Assembly (NCBI GenBank): GCA_019279435.1
Contig: JAAALK010000289.1
Coordinates: 9,058,342 to 9,122,341, forward strand
Origin: Zizania palustris
Lineage: Eukaryota; Streptophyta; Magnoliopsida; Poales; Poaceae
Reading direction: 5' to 3'
Length of the DNA stretch: 64,000 bases
Shown: piece by piece, positions 54,759 through 64,000 of the stretch
How the letters are laid out: each line of letters starts with the position of its first letter
How positions within the stretch are numbered: position 1 is the first letter of the stretch
Position numbers and translations under genes: made by a program
Notes under the pieces: model-generated
The model's input: the letters and a program-made list of their open reading frames with translations, nothing else
The model's database searches: none
Told to the model about the DNA's origin: nothing

Positions 54759-55793
54759 TTGGCAAGGACAGAGGAAGTAATTTTTGATGTGGTGGATGCC
54801 CCTTATGCTTATAATGTCATCTTCGGAAGGGGCATGTTAAATCAGTTCGGAGTTATGGCTCACCATAATTATTTATGCTTGAAGATGCCCACGCAAGCAG
54901 GAATACTTACTATATTAGGTGATCACACCACTATGCGAAGAGTAGAATATGGCCATGGCCCCCCTCTTGATCCAAGACAGGTGAATAATGTGCAAGGTAA
55001 TTTGGAGGATATCTCTACTCCAAGTGAATCTCTGAAGAAATCCTTCCCAAGGCCAAGTGTCGAAGGAGAAATCGTAACGAAGATTATTGTAAAGGACGAC
55101 AAAGACTATCCCTTTCAGTTCGGTAAATATTTGCCTTCGAAAATCGCTACTTCATTGGAAGAAGTAGTTGGAGATAATTTGGATGTGTTTGCTTGGTCCG
55201 ATGAAGACATTCTGGGAGTTAGCCGAGATATCATTGAGAACAGTTTGCTTGTAAACCCAAGGGTTCGGCCTGTTCGGCAGGGGCTTCGAAAGTTATCAAT
55301 GGAAAGGGCAAGGCTTGCTAAGGCAGAAGTGGAGAAATTGTTGAAAGTTGGGATTATCAGAGAAGTAGCTGATACGGAGTGGCTAGCCAACCCAGTCTTC
55401 GTCAAAAAGTAAGACTCCGGAAAATGGCACATGTGTATTTATTTTACATATTTGAATAAAGCATGCCCACGTGACCCCTACCACGTGCCCCGAATAGATC
55501 AATTAGTTGACTCCACTGCTGGTTTGGAGTTATGATCAAATCTGGTTAAAGCGTGAAGATGAAATAAAAACAAGCTTCGTAACTCCTTCGGGAGTCTTCT
55601 GTCATGTAAGAATGCCCTTTGGCCTGAGAAATGTCGGGGCATCCTTTTCAACATTAATTGCTAAGGCTCCACCAGAAAAGAATGGCTCCAACCAAAAAAT
55701 TTAAAATAGGTGCAGAAGCTCATTGGGCGCCTAGCAGCACTCAGCAGATTTTTAGCAAGATCCGCAGAATGAAGCCTACCAATATTCAAAGCA
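54759..55793 (+). pseudogene. pol: T2 reverse transcriptase, catalytic YMDD deleted
   Basis: It is open from 54759 to 55412 (EEVIFDVVDAPYAYNVIFGR to EWLANPVFVKK), then TAA. Two deletions relative to T3: about 29 bp near 55532, removing the FLDAYSGYH block, and roughly 450-480 bp near 55665. The second joins LIAKA directly to the PPEKNG/MAPPKNLKQVQKL region and removes YMDD. The thumb block LAALSRFLARSAE survives. It cannot be active. Confidence 0.88.
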
Positions 55794-57080
55794 TTGAAAG
55801 GGTCTGAAGATTTTGCATGGACACCGGAGTGCCAAAAGAGTTTTGATGATATTAAAAATTATCTCAACAAACTCGCAACACTCACCATTCCCGTGGCAGA
55901 TGAAACCCTTCTTCTTTACCTCGTAGCTACCGGCTCCGCTATCAGCGCAGTCCTTGTTAGAGAAGTTGATTTCAATGGGAAGTTGGTACAAAATCCAGTT
56001 TATTTTGTATCCGAAGCTTTATCTGGAGAAAAAACAAGATATTCCGAGCTCAAAAAGTTTACTTATGCTCTGATAATGGCTTCAAGGAAATTGCGGCATT
56101 ATTTCTTAGTGCATAATGTAATTTTACCAACTTCTTATCCTTTGGGAGATATGCTCCGAAGTAAGGATTATACAGGGAGAATTGGAAAATGGGCCGTCGA
56201 GCTAGCACCCTACGACATTTCCTTTGTAGCAAGGACAACAATCAAGTCACAAGTAGTGGCATATTTTGTAGCAGAATGGACTCCGTCTGCAATCTAGGCT
56301 CCAGAAAAATCAAGTGAAGGAATTTGGACCGTATACTCCGATGGTGCTTTCCAAGCGTCCGGAGCAGGTATTGGAGCAGTGATAATTTCGCCTTCAAGGC
56401 AAAGAGCGATGTACTCCGCAAGGCTGAACTTTAAGTCCACCAATAATATAGCGGAATATGAAGGAATTTTGTTAGGACTTCGAAAGGCGTGTGTTCTTGG
56501 TGCTGCAAGAGTTATTATAAAAACAAATTCTCAAATTGTAGCAGGGCACGTTGATAAAAGTTTTCATGTCTGGCACCTGCAGCTTGCAAAATATCTAGAA
56601 GAAATATGTAAGATCAAAGCAACATTCAAGGCGATTTCTAACCGAAGTATACCAAGAGTCGACAATGCACATGGTGATATCCTAGCAAAAGCTATAGCTA
56701 GAGCCATGGATATTCCAAAAGGGGCCTTTTTCGAAGAGCTTACTTCACCTTCGGTGCTTCAAATTCCTCCTGTGGAGGTTCTTTGCATTCCGAACACTTA
56801 CTGGCGGAGTTCGATCATGGAATTATTGCGAGGTGAAACAACCTTACCCGAAGGACCAAAACTTTTAAGATTGCAGCTAAGAGTTCGAAATTATCATGTT
56901 ATCAACGGTATTCTTTACAAGGCTGGAGTATGTTCCCCATACTCTGATGTATTTCCCAAACTGAAGGCCAGGATATACTCTGAGAAATTCATGAAGGCCT
57001 TTGTGGTAGCCATCTTGCCCCCAAGCTTTAGCAGGAAAAACACTTTGACAGGGGCTTTATTGGCCTACAATAGTAGCTGA
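55794..57080 (+). pseudogene. pol: T2 RNase H and second RNase H, with start of integrase zinc region
   Basis: The RT-linked RNase H is open at 55794-56297 (FAWTPECQKSFDDIKNYLNK to VVAYFVAEWTPSAI), then TAG. The second RNase H follows in another frame (WTVYSDGAFQ; open 56379-57080). Acids are seen in YSDGAF and AEYEGILLGL, but the third site reads IKTNSQIV (aspartate to asparagine) and the last HGDILAK. It is probably inactive. The frame runs on through RNYHVINGILYKAGVCSPYS toward integrase before a shift. Confidence 0.87.
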
Positions 57081-57996
57081 TGCAGAAGCCTTAGTCTGCA
57101 CATGCCAAGGTTGTCAATGGATGGGAAGATGAAGTCATTGTCCGCCAACACCTCTTCAAGTTATTTCTCCAGTTTGTCGCATGGCCAGATGGGGCATGGA
57201 TCTCTCATTGGCCCCTTCCCAGTAGCAAAAGGAAGTATGAAATTTGCAGTGATAGCAATTGAATATTTCTCTAAGTGGGTCGAAGCAGAACCCCTGAGAA
57301 CTATCACTTCAAATAATGTACAAAAATTCTTTTGAAAGAATATTATATGCAGGTTCGGAGTGCCTCGACAGCTCACAATTTGATGTTGAACCCTTCATAG
57401 AGTTCTACAAAGGCCTTGGCATAGAAATTTGTTTTGCAACTATGTGTCATCCTTAGTCTAATGGAGCTGTCGAACGAGCTAATGGTAATATTTTATCTAG
57501 CCTGAATCGAAGAATAGTAGGATTGGCAAAAGAACTGTGGACTGAAGAACTCCAAAAGATTTTATGGTCCATTCAGACCACTCAAACGAGGTCTACAGGT
57601 TTTACTCCTTTCAGATTGCTATTCAGAGATGAAGCCATGACGCCTACGAAGCTTAAAGGGGGATCTCTTCGCACCACCGAACATGAAAAATAAGATGAAA
57701 GGCAAGCTCCGCTAGATTTAATGGAAGAAACAATGCTTCGAGCTGTTGCAAATTTATCGAAGTATCAGCATCAAACGAAGACTTGGTATGACCCGAAGGT
57801 TAAACTTAATGAGCTTAAACTAGGTCATTTAGTTTTGCAAAGCATCATAGCACCAGGGAAATTAGGAAATAAGTGGGAAGGTCCATATATCATTCTTCAT
57901 TCAGGACGCCCTAGTTCTTTTAAGCTAGGCAATCTAGAAGGTGAAGAGTTAAAGCATGCCTGGCATGTAGAGCACCTGAAGCGATATTTTAAATAG
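57081..57996 (+). pseudogene. pol: T2 integrase, middle catalytic residue deleted, C-terminus intact
   Basis: CQGCQWMG zinc cysteines are present in a shifted frame. The first catalytic acid region is disturbed by an insertion near 57205. The DNGTQ block carrying the second catalytic aspartate is missing (deletion at about 57382). The third acid is kept in GAVERANGN (57463 on). After a stop near 57691 the tail is open at 57721-57996 (MEETMLRAVANLSKYQHQTK to HVEHLKRYFK). That tail is re-copied at 62793-63037. Confidence 0.87.
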
Positions 57997-59113
57997 GGGC
58001 TCCTTATAATCATCTGTAAATACCTTATGAATAAATAAAGTTCATGGTTCAGATAATGCCTACCTCTCAAACACTTCCTACTTCTAGTGGACGCACTGGA
58101 AGAACGAAGTCGGTTGTGAGGGAAGTGTCATTCATTTGAACTAATTTTACGGACTTCGAACCACCGGTTCGAAGCTTCTGACGAGGTGGGAAAGTCACAA
58201 AAAAAAAGATTCCAAGCCACTGGCTTGAAAGCATCCGTAAAAAGAATCCAAGGAGACCAAATGATACGGATTCAAAGCTCCGGCTTGAAATCATCGATAA
58301 AAAGAGTCCAAGGAGACCACAAAGCGGATTCCAAACCACCGGTTTGATAGCATCCATAAAAAGAGTCGAAGGAGGCCAAATAGAATAGACTTCGATCTGA
58401 TAGCTTGAAACGTTTATAAAAAGAGTCCAAAGCGACCATTTTAATCAGATGCTAATGTGTCCAAAAAAGATTCCGAAGTGACTACATTCAAACAAAAAGG
58501 TACTAAGTTACCAGTTTTCAGACTCCGAATTAGTAGAGTCGAAGACATTTTCGAGGACTTTAGTGCCCACTGTTGGACTTAGTCAATCTTTAATATGATA
58601 AGGGGCTCTGACCCTCCAAAATTGTGCTCCTAACTAATGTTATCTTCGTTGCGTGTAACCACCTTCGATTTAATTTTGGAGTTTCATACACCCAAAGAGG
58701 GGCTGGGAAGTAGGGAGACAATTTTTAAACTATAATTTTTATCATTCAAACAGATTACATTACATCGTGAAAAATCAGTATCTATACCAAGAAGGAAGCA
58801 AAGGCCTCTTGGGTCCCTACAACTACTAGCGCGACTTGTCCCGGAGCCAGGAGTTTTAATAACTCTTCGCTTAACCCTCTTCCCTTCTTTCGAAGCTCGG
58901 AAGTCTTTTTGTTCTTGCTGAAGTTCGGCCCAGCTGCGAAGTCATTCTAGGCTCCTTTCTACTTGTTCTTTAGCAATACTTTCTTCTTCAAACCATTCAA
59001 TGTCCTCAGAAGATGAAGTTTCTAAGCTAATTTCCTTTTCATAGTTTTTAATATAAGCTAATACTTCTTTACATATATCGGGTATAACTTCACCGGAGCT
59101 CCCCCCGAGGAAT
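57997..59113 (+). repeat. T2 pol-antisense spacer with minisatellite (58207-58440)
   Basis: After the pol stop comes a polyadenylation-like ATAAATAAAG (58030-58039). Four units of about 60 bp at 58207-58440 follow, each with the AAAAAGAGTCCAAGGAGACC-type core. The rest is non-coding. The sense and antisense genes converge here. No other gene is seen. Confidence 0.75.
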
Positions 59114-62100
59114 TTAAAACCGAGGGCGCTTGGGAGGTCTTAGAGCATCGAAGGTAGCCCATTGCCGGCGAAGCTCTTCGTTAATCTCTAGCACTTCGAG
59201 ATCATCCAAAAAAGGGTGGAAAGCCTAAAAACATTTCCGAATAAGTCTTTTCATTCATAAAAGGATAAAAACATGATTTTTTTTACATAATTGGGGCCCT
59301 AAGGAGAACTAAACCTTCGGGTCCGAAGGAGGCTGGCTGCTCGAAGGCTGTGACCGTGCTTGCTTCTGGCGAAATCCTTCATCAATCCATGTCTTGATTG
59401 TCGATCGTCCTTCAGCTCTGCAAGATGGTTGGAAGGCTTCCCAAGCTGCAGCCACGTCGGCAGAAGGAGTTAGGAGCCGGTCGTTGCCGAAGTTGACAGG
59501 AGTTTCCTCTTGTTCTGGTGCTACAGATAGCCCTAAATCCTCGTAGTAGCAAAGTAGTCCGAGAGCAGCTACTTGGCCGGAGAACTCTCCATACCTAATA
59601 CCCGCTGTCTTCATAGTGTTCGCTGCTGCTTGGATCATCTTCGGTCTTTGCAGCAGAGGGACATTGCCAGTCGAAGATAAAGTCCAAGAAGTACCAAAGT
59701 ACTCCAGGACGCCCCGAAGGTTATCCATGGTCTCTAAGGCTACCTTCTCGCACTTTACCTTGTCTTCGGACAAAGCATTATTCGACGTGGACATCTCATC
59801 TATCAAGGATGAGGGCCTAGGCGCCTCCGTAATCAAAGAATTCTTTTGTCAGAGCAAGTTGTTGGCCTCCTCCGTCAACTTCAACTGCTCCTCTCGGAGC
59901 TTGACCAGCTCAGCTCCTGCAGTTGCCTGTTCCCTCCACAACTTTTCCACTTCGGCCCGAAGCACGATCTGTTCAGCTTCGAGCTTGCGGTTGGCAGCCT
60001 CCAAGCCAAGTCTAGCTTTCCTTTCTGCGGCCATCATTTCGTCCAAGCTAGAGGTCCGAACCTCAGAACTAACAAGACTCCCCTGAAGAGCCGTTATCTT
60101 CTCCTTGAGTCAGTTACACTCTCACTCATTTGATATAGCCGCAGCTCGAGACAAAACTATTTGCTGCGAAGGAAGAAAAGCTCAATGTAAGCAAACTATT
60201 TACATATGTTTGAACTAACTTTGTTGTTGCAGATACTTCGTACCTGATAGGCTACCCGCTCCAAGGCTAAGTCCAACTCTGACCCCTCAGCTTCGCCTAG
60301 AATGGCAACCAAGTCAGTCTCCCTAACCTCGTTACTAGCCCGAGCCAGAGGCTCTAGCAAAGTCCGAAGTACAGTCCTTCACTCTAGAAAAGGAGCTAGG
60401 AGGGGAGCCTTGAAAAGGCTCTATGATCATCTTCATTCGGAGAAGGGACAGAGCGCAGCGTGGCATCTTCGGAGACTTCCGTAGATTAGCCTCCTTCCAT
60501 GGATTGGCCTCTGTCGGTAGATTCTGATGGGGTCCATCCTGGAGTCGGAGCAGGCAATGGTTCCCCCTTACCTTTACCTTTCCCAGGCCTCATTTTCATG
60601 GCTACCTCTGGGATTGCCTTCAGAGACTTGGAAGCCTTCGATGCAGTCCTAGTAGAAGGGGTCATCTCCATGGGAGTTGATCCTGTAAAGGCTAAAGGTA
60701 TTCGATATTGCATAAATTTTGCAGGACATAAAAGAAAGAAAAAGTACTCTACTAAAGTTTACCTTTGACGTTCTGCCGCCAAACGAGCACGGGACTACTT
60801 AGAGGCTCGAATGCTTCTTCGAAGTCCTCTTCAGACTCCGGTCTTGGAACCGAAGGATTAGCTGCGAAAACCTCTCCAACAATAGTAGCTATTACTTCGT
60901 CCGGAGCTGATACTTGGTCATTCATCGTCCTAACTCTGCCTTGTCCCACAGCAGGGGCTTCTTGGCTAGACAAGACATTTTGAGTCTTTGCCTGGTCGAG
61001 GTTGTCCTTAGCAATGGGCACTGCCGCCGCATTGTCCTAGGCGGGGACTTCAACCTCTATTTGTATCTCCTCATCCCCGGTAATGAGGGCTTCGAACTAC
61101 CTCCATATTTCAACTTGTCTCTCATCTTCAGATGACTCCGAAGATGAAGTAGGGGATTTGGAAGGAGCGACGACCTTCGGCTTTCGGGCCACCTTCTTCA
61201 CAGGTGTCTTGGTCGGTGCTGAGGTCCCCGCTTCGGCTTTCCTCTTCTTAGGACCTGGTTCGGACGTGCTCTAGTTCAGAAAAGAAGGAGCTTCAACTCC
61301 GAGTACGCTCCATACTTGGTTGAATCGCTCCAAGATGCCAACCAGCCTCACCCTCCATTCGTTCTCGATGAGCGTAGGAGCTCCGAGGATCTTCTCCAAA
61401 GCCCATACAATTTGCTCCGAAGTCAGGGTGGCACGTGGAGCTGAAAGATAAGATTTGATTTTAGTTAAATCATTTTTATGAAGTCATTATTGCATATATA
61501 ACATTTTGTAGAGCTTTCAAGGTTTCTTGTAGCACTTGAAGAGATTTCTCAGAGTCCACCCTTCGGATTCTCTTCGAAATTAATAGGCCAGCTGCACATC
61601 AGGGGTGGAATTCTGAGTCCGATGAACTCCTCCGCTAAGTCCCGCATGCTCATGCGGCGACTTATTGCTTGTAGCAGGTTGAGGCGAGCTTCGAGCTGGC
61701 CCGGGTACTGATGAACTTCCGCTTCTCTCTGGTAAAATATGCCTTCGAGAGGCCCGGCCAAGGTGCTGTCCGCTCCTACTTTGGCATAAACCAGCGAAGG
61801 ACCCAATCCGTATACCACCTAGCATTGATGGCCTTTGCTGGGAACCGAGTTTGATACTCATCTCGATGTCGAAAGTTGATACTTCCAAAGTCAATCACTA
61901 TCTTCTCTCCTCCGGAGCCTTGATAAATTTTTGGTTGGCAAGAAGCTTTGTGGAAGACTGTGAAGATCTTTGCTCTCCCTTCGCAACCTTCGGCTCGCAT
62001 TGCCCACTCGAAGATGGCTATGCGTGCTATGGCATTTGGAGATAACTGAGCAAGAGTAACATGAAAAAGATCCAATACCTCAGAAAGGAAATCTACTGCA

Positions 62101-62426
62101 GGAAGTCCCAACCCAGCCTCAAAGAACGCTTCGAACACGATCACTTCTCTGACCCGAGGCGAAGGGATTGCTTCTTGGCCGGGTTTGCGAATCTTGATCC
62201 CCGGACTCATCTTCCCCGCAATCATCGCCGCGATGGACTTCTTCGTGCAGGTTGAAGGCCCCAGGCTGTACGATTGATCGGAATACTTTGAAGATGCTGG
62301 GAGAAGGTCATGGGGACCGGCCGGATGAGGGTTGCTTGGAGGCGTCGCAGCTGCTACGGCTGCCATAGCTTGCAGCCTGGCCAAGGTTGAAGTAGGGACG
62401 AGAGCCTTGTGACTGGTCTTCGCCAT
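59114..62426 (-). pseudogene. T2 antisense gene, five exons, PF04195-like protein
   Basis: Exons on the minus strand: 62426-61560, 61440-60763, 60682-60244, 60163-59315, 59224-59114. ATG 62426 (MAKTSHKALVPTSTLARLQA) matches the T3 start, so the upstream in-frame ATG at 62477 is not used here. Introns of 80-119 bp are GTGGAC/TTTCAG, GTAAAC/TTACAG, GTACGA/TCGCAG and GTTTAG/TTTTAG. Exon 1 holds FEAFFEAGLGLPAVDFLSEV and FLSEVLDLFHVTLAQLSPNA (PF04195-like). Exon 2 has PKKRKA; exon 4 a glutamate/leucine/lysine-rich coiled coil. The spliced length is near 980 codons. Lesions: a frameshift near 61790, stops in exons 2, 3 and 4. It is better kept than pol beside it, but dead. Confidence 0.82.
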
Positions 62427-62792
62427 GAGATAAGACGGAGTTTGAATCTTGAGCTCAGGAAGCAGAAAATGAAACAATGCAGGAGCAGTGGGTAAAGTAT
62501 TTCAAACGCACCCTTGTCCCTCTATTTATAGTCTGTGTTCACAGCATTTTACTATTCGTACATGTCGCTCCATCTTCTATACCATTACCATTAACGCCAC
62601 CCTTCGTGAGAATTCATTTTTCTAGAAATGAAGCGACGTCATAACTCCTTCCGAGAAAAAAGGGTAACGGCTATTTTTGTGAGTCTAACGGTCTTTTCAG
62701 CTTTGCAAGGACTATTTTTGGACATGCTCCGATGATACCTTCACATGGAAGTCGATTCGAAGATTGTAAATCTCTGAATACTTCTAAGGACT
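62427..62792. other. T2 antisense-gene upstream region, ending at a recombination joint
   Basis: The minus-strand TATA box CTATAAATAGA is at 62521-62531. The part around 62750-62785 resembles T3 52885-52920 (GATTCGAAG, TCTTCGTA-like). At 62792/62793, where a polypurine tract and 3' LTR would be expected, the sequence jumps into a copy of the integrase tail. There is no coding signal. Confidence 0.65.
62521..62531 (-). promoter_or_regulatory. TATA box of the T2 antisense gene
   Basis: CTATAAATAGA on the minus strand ends 95 bp before the antisense ATG at 62426. It is the same motif at nearly the same distance as in T3 (52684-52694), although the bases around it have diverged. Confidence 0.75.
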
Positions 62793-63037
62793 ATTTATCG
62801 AAGTATCAGCATCAAACGAAGACTTGGTATGACCCAAAGGTTAAACTTAATGAGCTTAAACCAAGTCATTTAGTTTTGCGAAGCATCATAGCACCAGGGA
62901 AATTAGAAAATAAGTGGGAAGGTCCATATATCATTCTTCGTTCAGGATGCCCTAGTTCTTTTAAGCTAGCCAATCTAGAAGGTGAAGAGTTAAAGCATGC
63001 CTGGCATGCAGACCACCTGAAGCGATATTTTAAATAG
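62793..63037 (+). pseudogene. pol: Second copy of the T2 integrase C-terminal tail
   Basis: From ATTTATCGAAG it repeats 57752-57996 with few differences: KYQHQTKTWYDPKVKLNELK, then IIAPGKLENKWEGPYIILRS, ending HADHLKRYFK. There is no upstream integrase. It is the start of a tandem duplication of the T2 3' part (offset about 5.04 kb) that runs past the window edge. Confidence 0.88.
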
Positions 63038-64000
63038 GGGCTCCTTGTAATCATCTGTAAATACCTTATGAATAAATAAAGTTCATGGTTCAGATAATGT
63101 CTACCTCTCAAACACTCCCTACTTCTAGTGGATGCACTAGAAGAACGTAGTCGGTTGTGAGGGAAGTGTCATTCATTTGAACCAATTTTATGGACTTCGA
63201 ACCACTAGTTCGAAGCTTCTAACGAGGTGGGAAAGTCAAAAAAAAGATTCCAAGCCACCGGCTTGAAAGCATCCGTAAAAAGTGTACAAGGAGACCAAAT
63301 GATACGGATTCCAAGCTCCGGCTTGAAATCATCTGTAAAAAGAGTCCAAGGAGACCACAAAGCGGATTCCAAACCACTAGTTTTATAGCATCCGTAAAAA
63401 GAGTCAAAGGAGGCCAAATAGAACAATTTTAATCATATGCTAATGTGTCCAAAAAAGAGTCTGAAGTGACTACATTCAAACAAAAAGGTACTATGTTACC
63501 AGTTTTCACACTCCGAATTAGTAGAGTCGAAGACATTTTCGAGGTCTTTTGTGCCCACTATTGGACTTAGTCAATCTTTAATATGATAAGGGGCTCTGAG
63601 CATCCAAAATTGTGCTCCTAACTAATGTTATCTTCGTTGCGCGTAACCACCTTCGATTTAATTTTGGAGTTGCTTACACCCAAAGAGGGCTGGGAAGTAG
63701 GGAGACAATTTTGAAACTCTAATTTTTATCATTCAAACAGATTACATTACATCATGAAAAATCAGTATCTATACCAAGAAGGAAGCGAAGGCCTCTTCGG
63801 TCCCTAGAACTACTAGCACGACTTGTCCCGGAGCCAGGAGTTTTAATAACTCTTCTCTTAAACCTCTTCCCTTCTTTCAAAGCTCGGAAGTCTTTTTGTT
63901 CTTGCTGAAGTTCGGCCTAGCTTCGAAGTCATTCGGGGCTCCTTCCCAGCTACGAAGTCATTATAGGCTCTTTTCTACCTGTTCTTTAGCAATACTTTCT
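63038..64000 (+). repeat. Second copy of the T2 spacer, to the window edge
   Basis: It is collinear with 57997-58985, including the ATAAATAAAG signal at about 63070 and the minisatellite (63244-63420), which has three units instead of four. Near 63920-63970 a short stretch around CTACGAAGTCATT is itself duplicated. The next feature outside the window should be a second antisense gene. Confidence 0.85.

Larger units (their letters stand above)
6629..64000 (+). mobile_element. T2: host Tat-type Ty3/gypsy element, split by nested insertions (right end outside window)
   Basis: The order is 5' LTR 6634-7128, primer site, gag start 7191-7233, [S2], gag 42959-43560, [T3], gag onward from 53520, protease-RT-RNase H-second RNase H-integrase to 57996, antisense gene 62426-59114, then an aberrant tandem re-copy from 62793. 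The left flank AATAC (6629-6633) should be the 5-bp target duplication; its partner and the 3' LTR are not in the window. The two insertions are recognised because the gag frame rejoins across each of them when one duplication copy is removed. Confidence 0.85.

Noticed and set aside
61549..61818. A separate 89-codon minus-strand gene
   Set aside because: It is the rest of antisense exon 1 after a one-base frameshift; the T3 copy has the same peptide order.
1..64000. Host single-copy gene, tRNA or rRNA gene
   Set aside because: Every long frame with recognisable motifs is retrotransposon-derived, and I saw no tRNA cloverleaf or rRNA sequence. A database search could still find a small host remnant.

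Overview
This window is plant nuclear DNA, almost certainly from an angiosperm with a large, repeat-rich genome. It consists almost wholly of LTR retrotransposons stacked inside one another. I see no ordinary single-copy host gene, no rRNA or tRNA gene and no CRISPR array. The evidence for a plant is the Ty1/copia Sirevirus-type elements, the Ty3/gypsy Tat-type elements with two RNase H domains, a third gypsy element resembling the CRM chromoviruses, and GT-AG introns. Short names used below: T = Tat-type gypsy, S = Sirevirus-type copia, G1 = CRM-like gypsy.

Layout, left to right. (1) 1-3740: end of T1, a Tat/Ogre-like element (RNase H, second RNase H, integrase, long LTR with tandem repeats). 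(2) 3755-4260: unassigned AT-rich DNA. (3) 4262-6633: S1, a minus-strand Sirevirus gag whose primer-binding site is cut by T2. (4) 6629 to beyond 64000: T2, the Tat element that hosts nearly everything else. Its 5' LTR is 6634-7128, and its gag is split by two insertions. (5) 7234-42953: S2, a plus-strand Sirevirus inserted in T2 gag (target duplication GAAGT/GAGGT). Inside S2 are G1 (9654-17397, duplication CCGGA), a minus-strand LTR-internal-LTR-internal-LTR Sirevirus tandem S3/S4 (17839-38055), and a solo Tat LTR (38971-39465, duplication ATACC). (6) 43561-53514: T3, a second Tat element inserted in T2 gag (duplication GTTCT). (7) 53520-64000: the rest of T2, ending in a tandem re-copy of its own 3' part from 62793.

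Almost every coding region is broken by stops, frameshifts or deletions, many of the C-to-T kind expected of methylated, silenced DNA. The best-kept frames are G1 gag and RNase H-integrase, the S4 protease-integrase frame (514 codons), and the T3 gag-protease, RT and integrase.

The most interesting content is a gene on the opposite strand between pol and the 3' LTR of both T2 and T3. It has its own TATA box about 95 bp upstream of the ATG. Its five exons are separated by four short GT-AG introns whose phases (1, 1, 0, 0) agree in both copies. It encodes a protein of roughly 980 residues with a PKKRKA basic cluster and a coiled-coil stretch, and it converges tail to tail with pol. The second notable feature is the S3/S4 tandem: its middle LTR is visibly chimeric, which points to LTR-LTR recombination that also removed the middle of S2.
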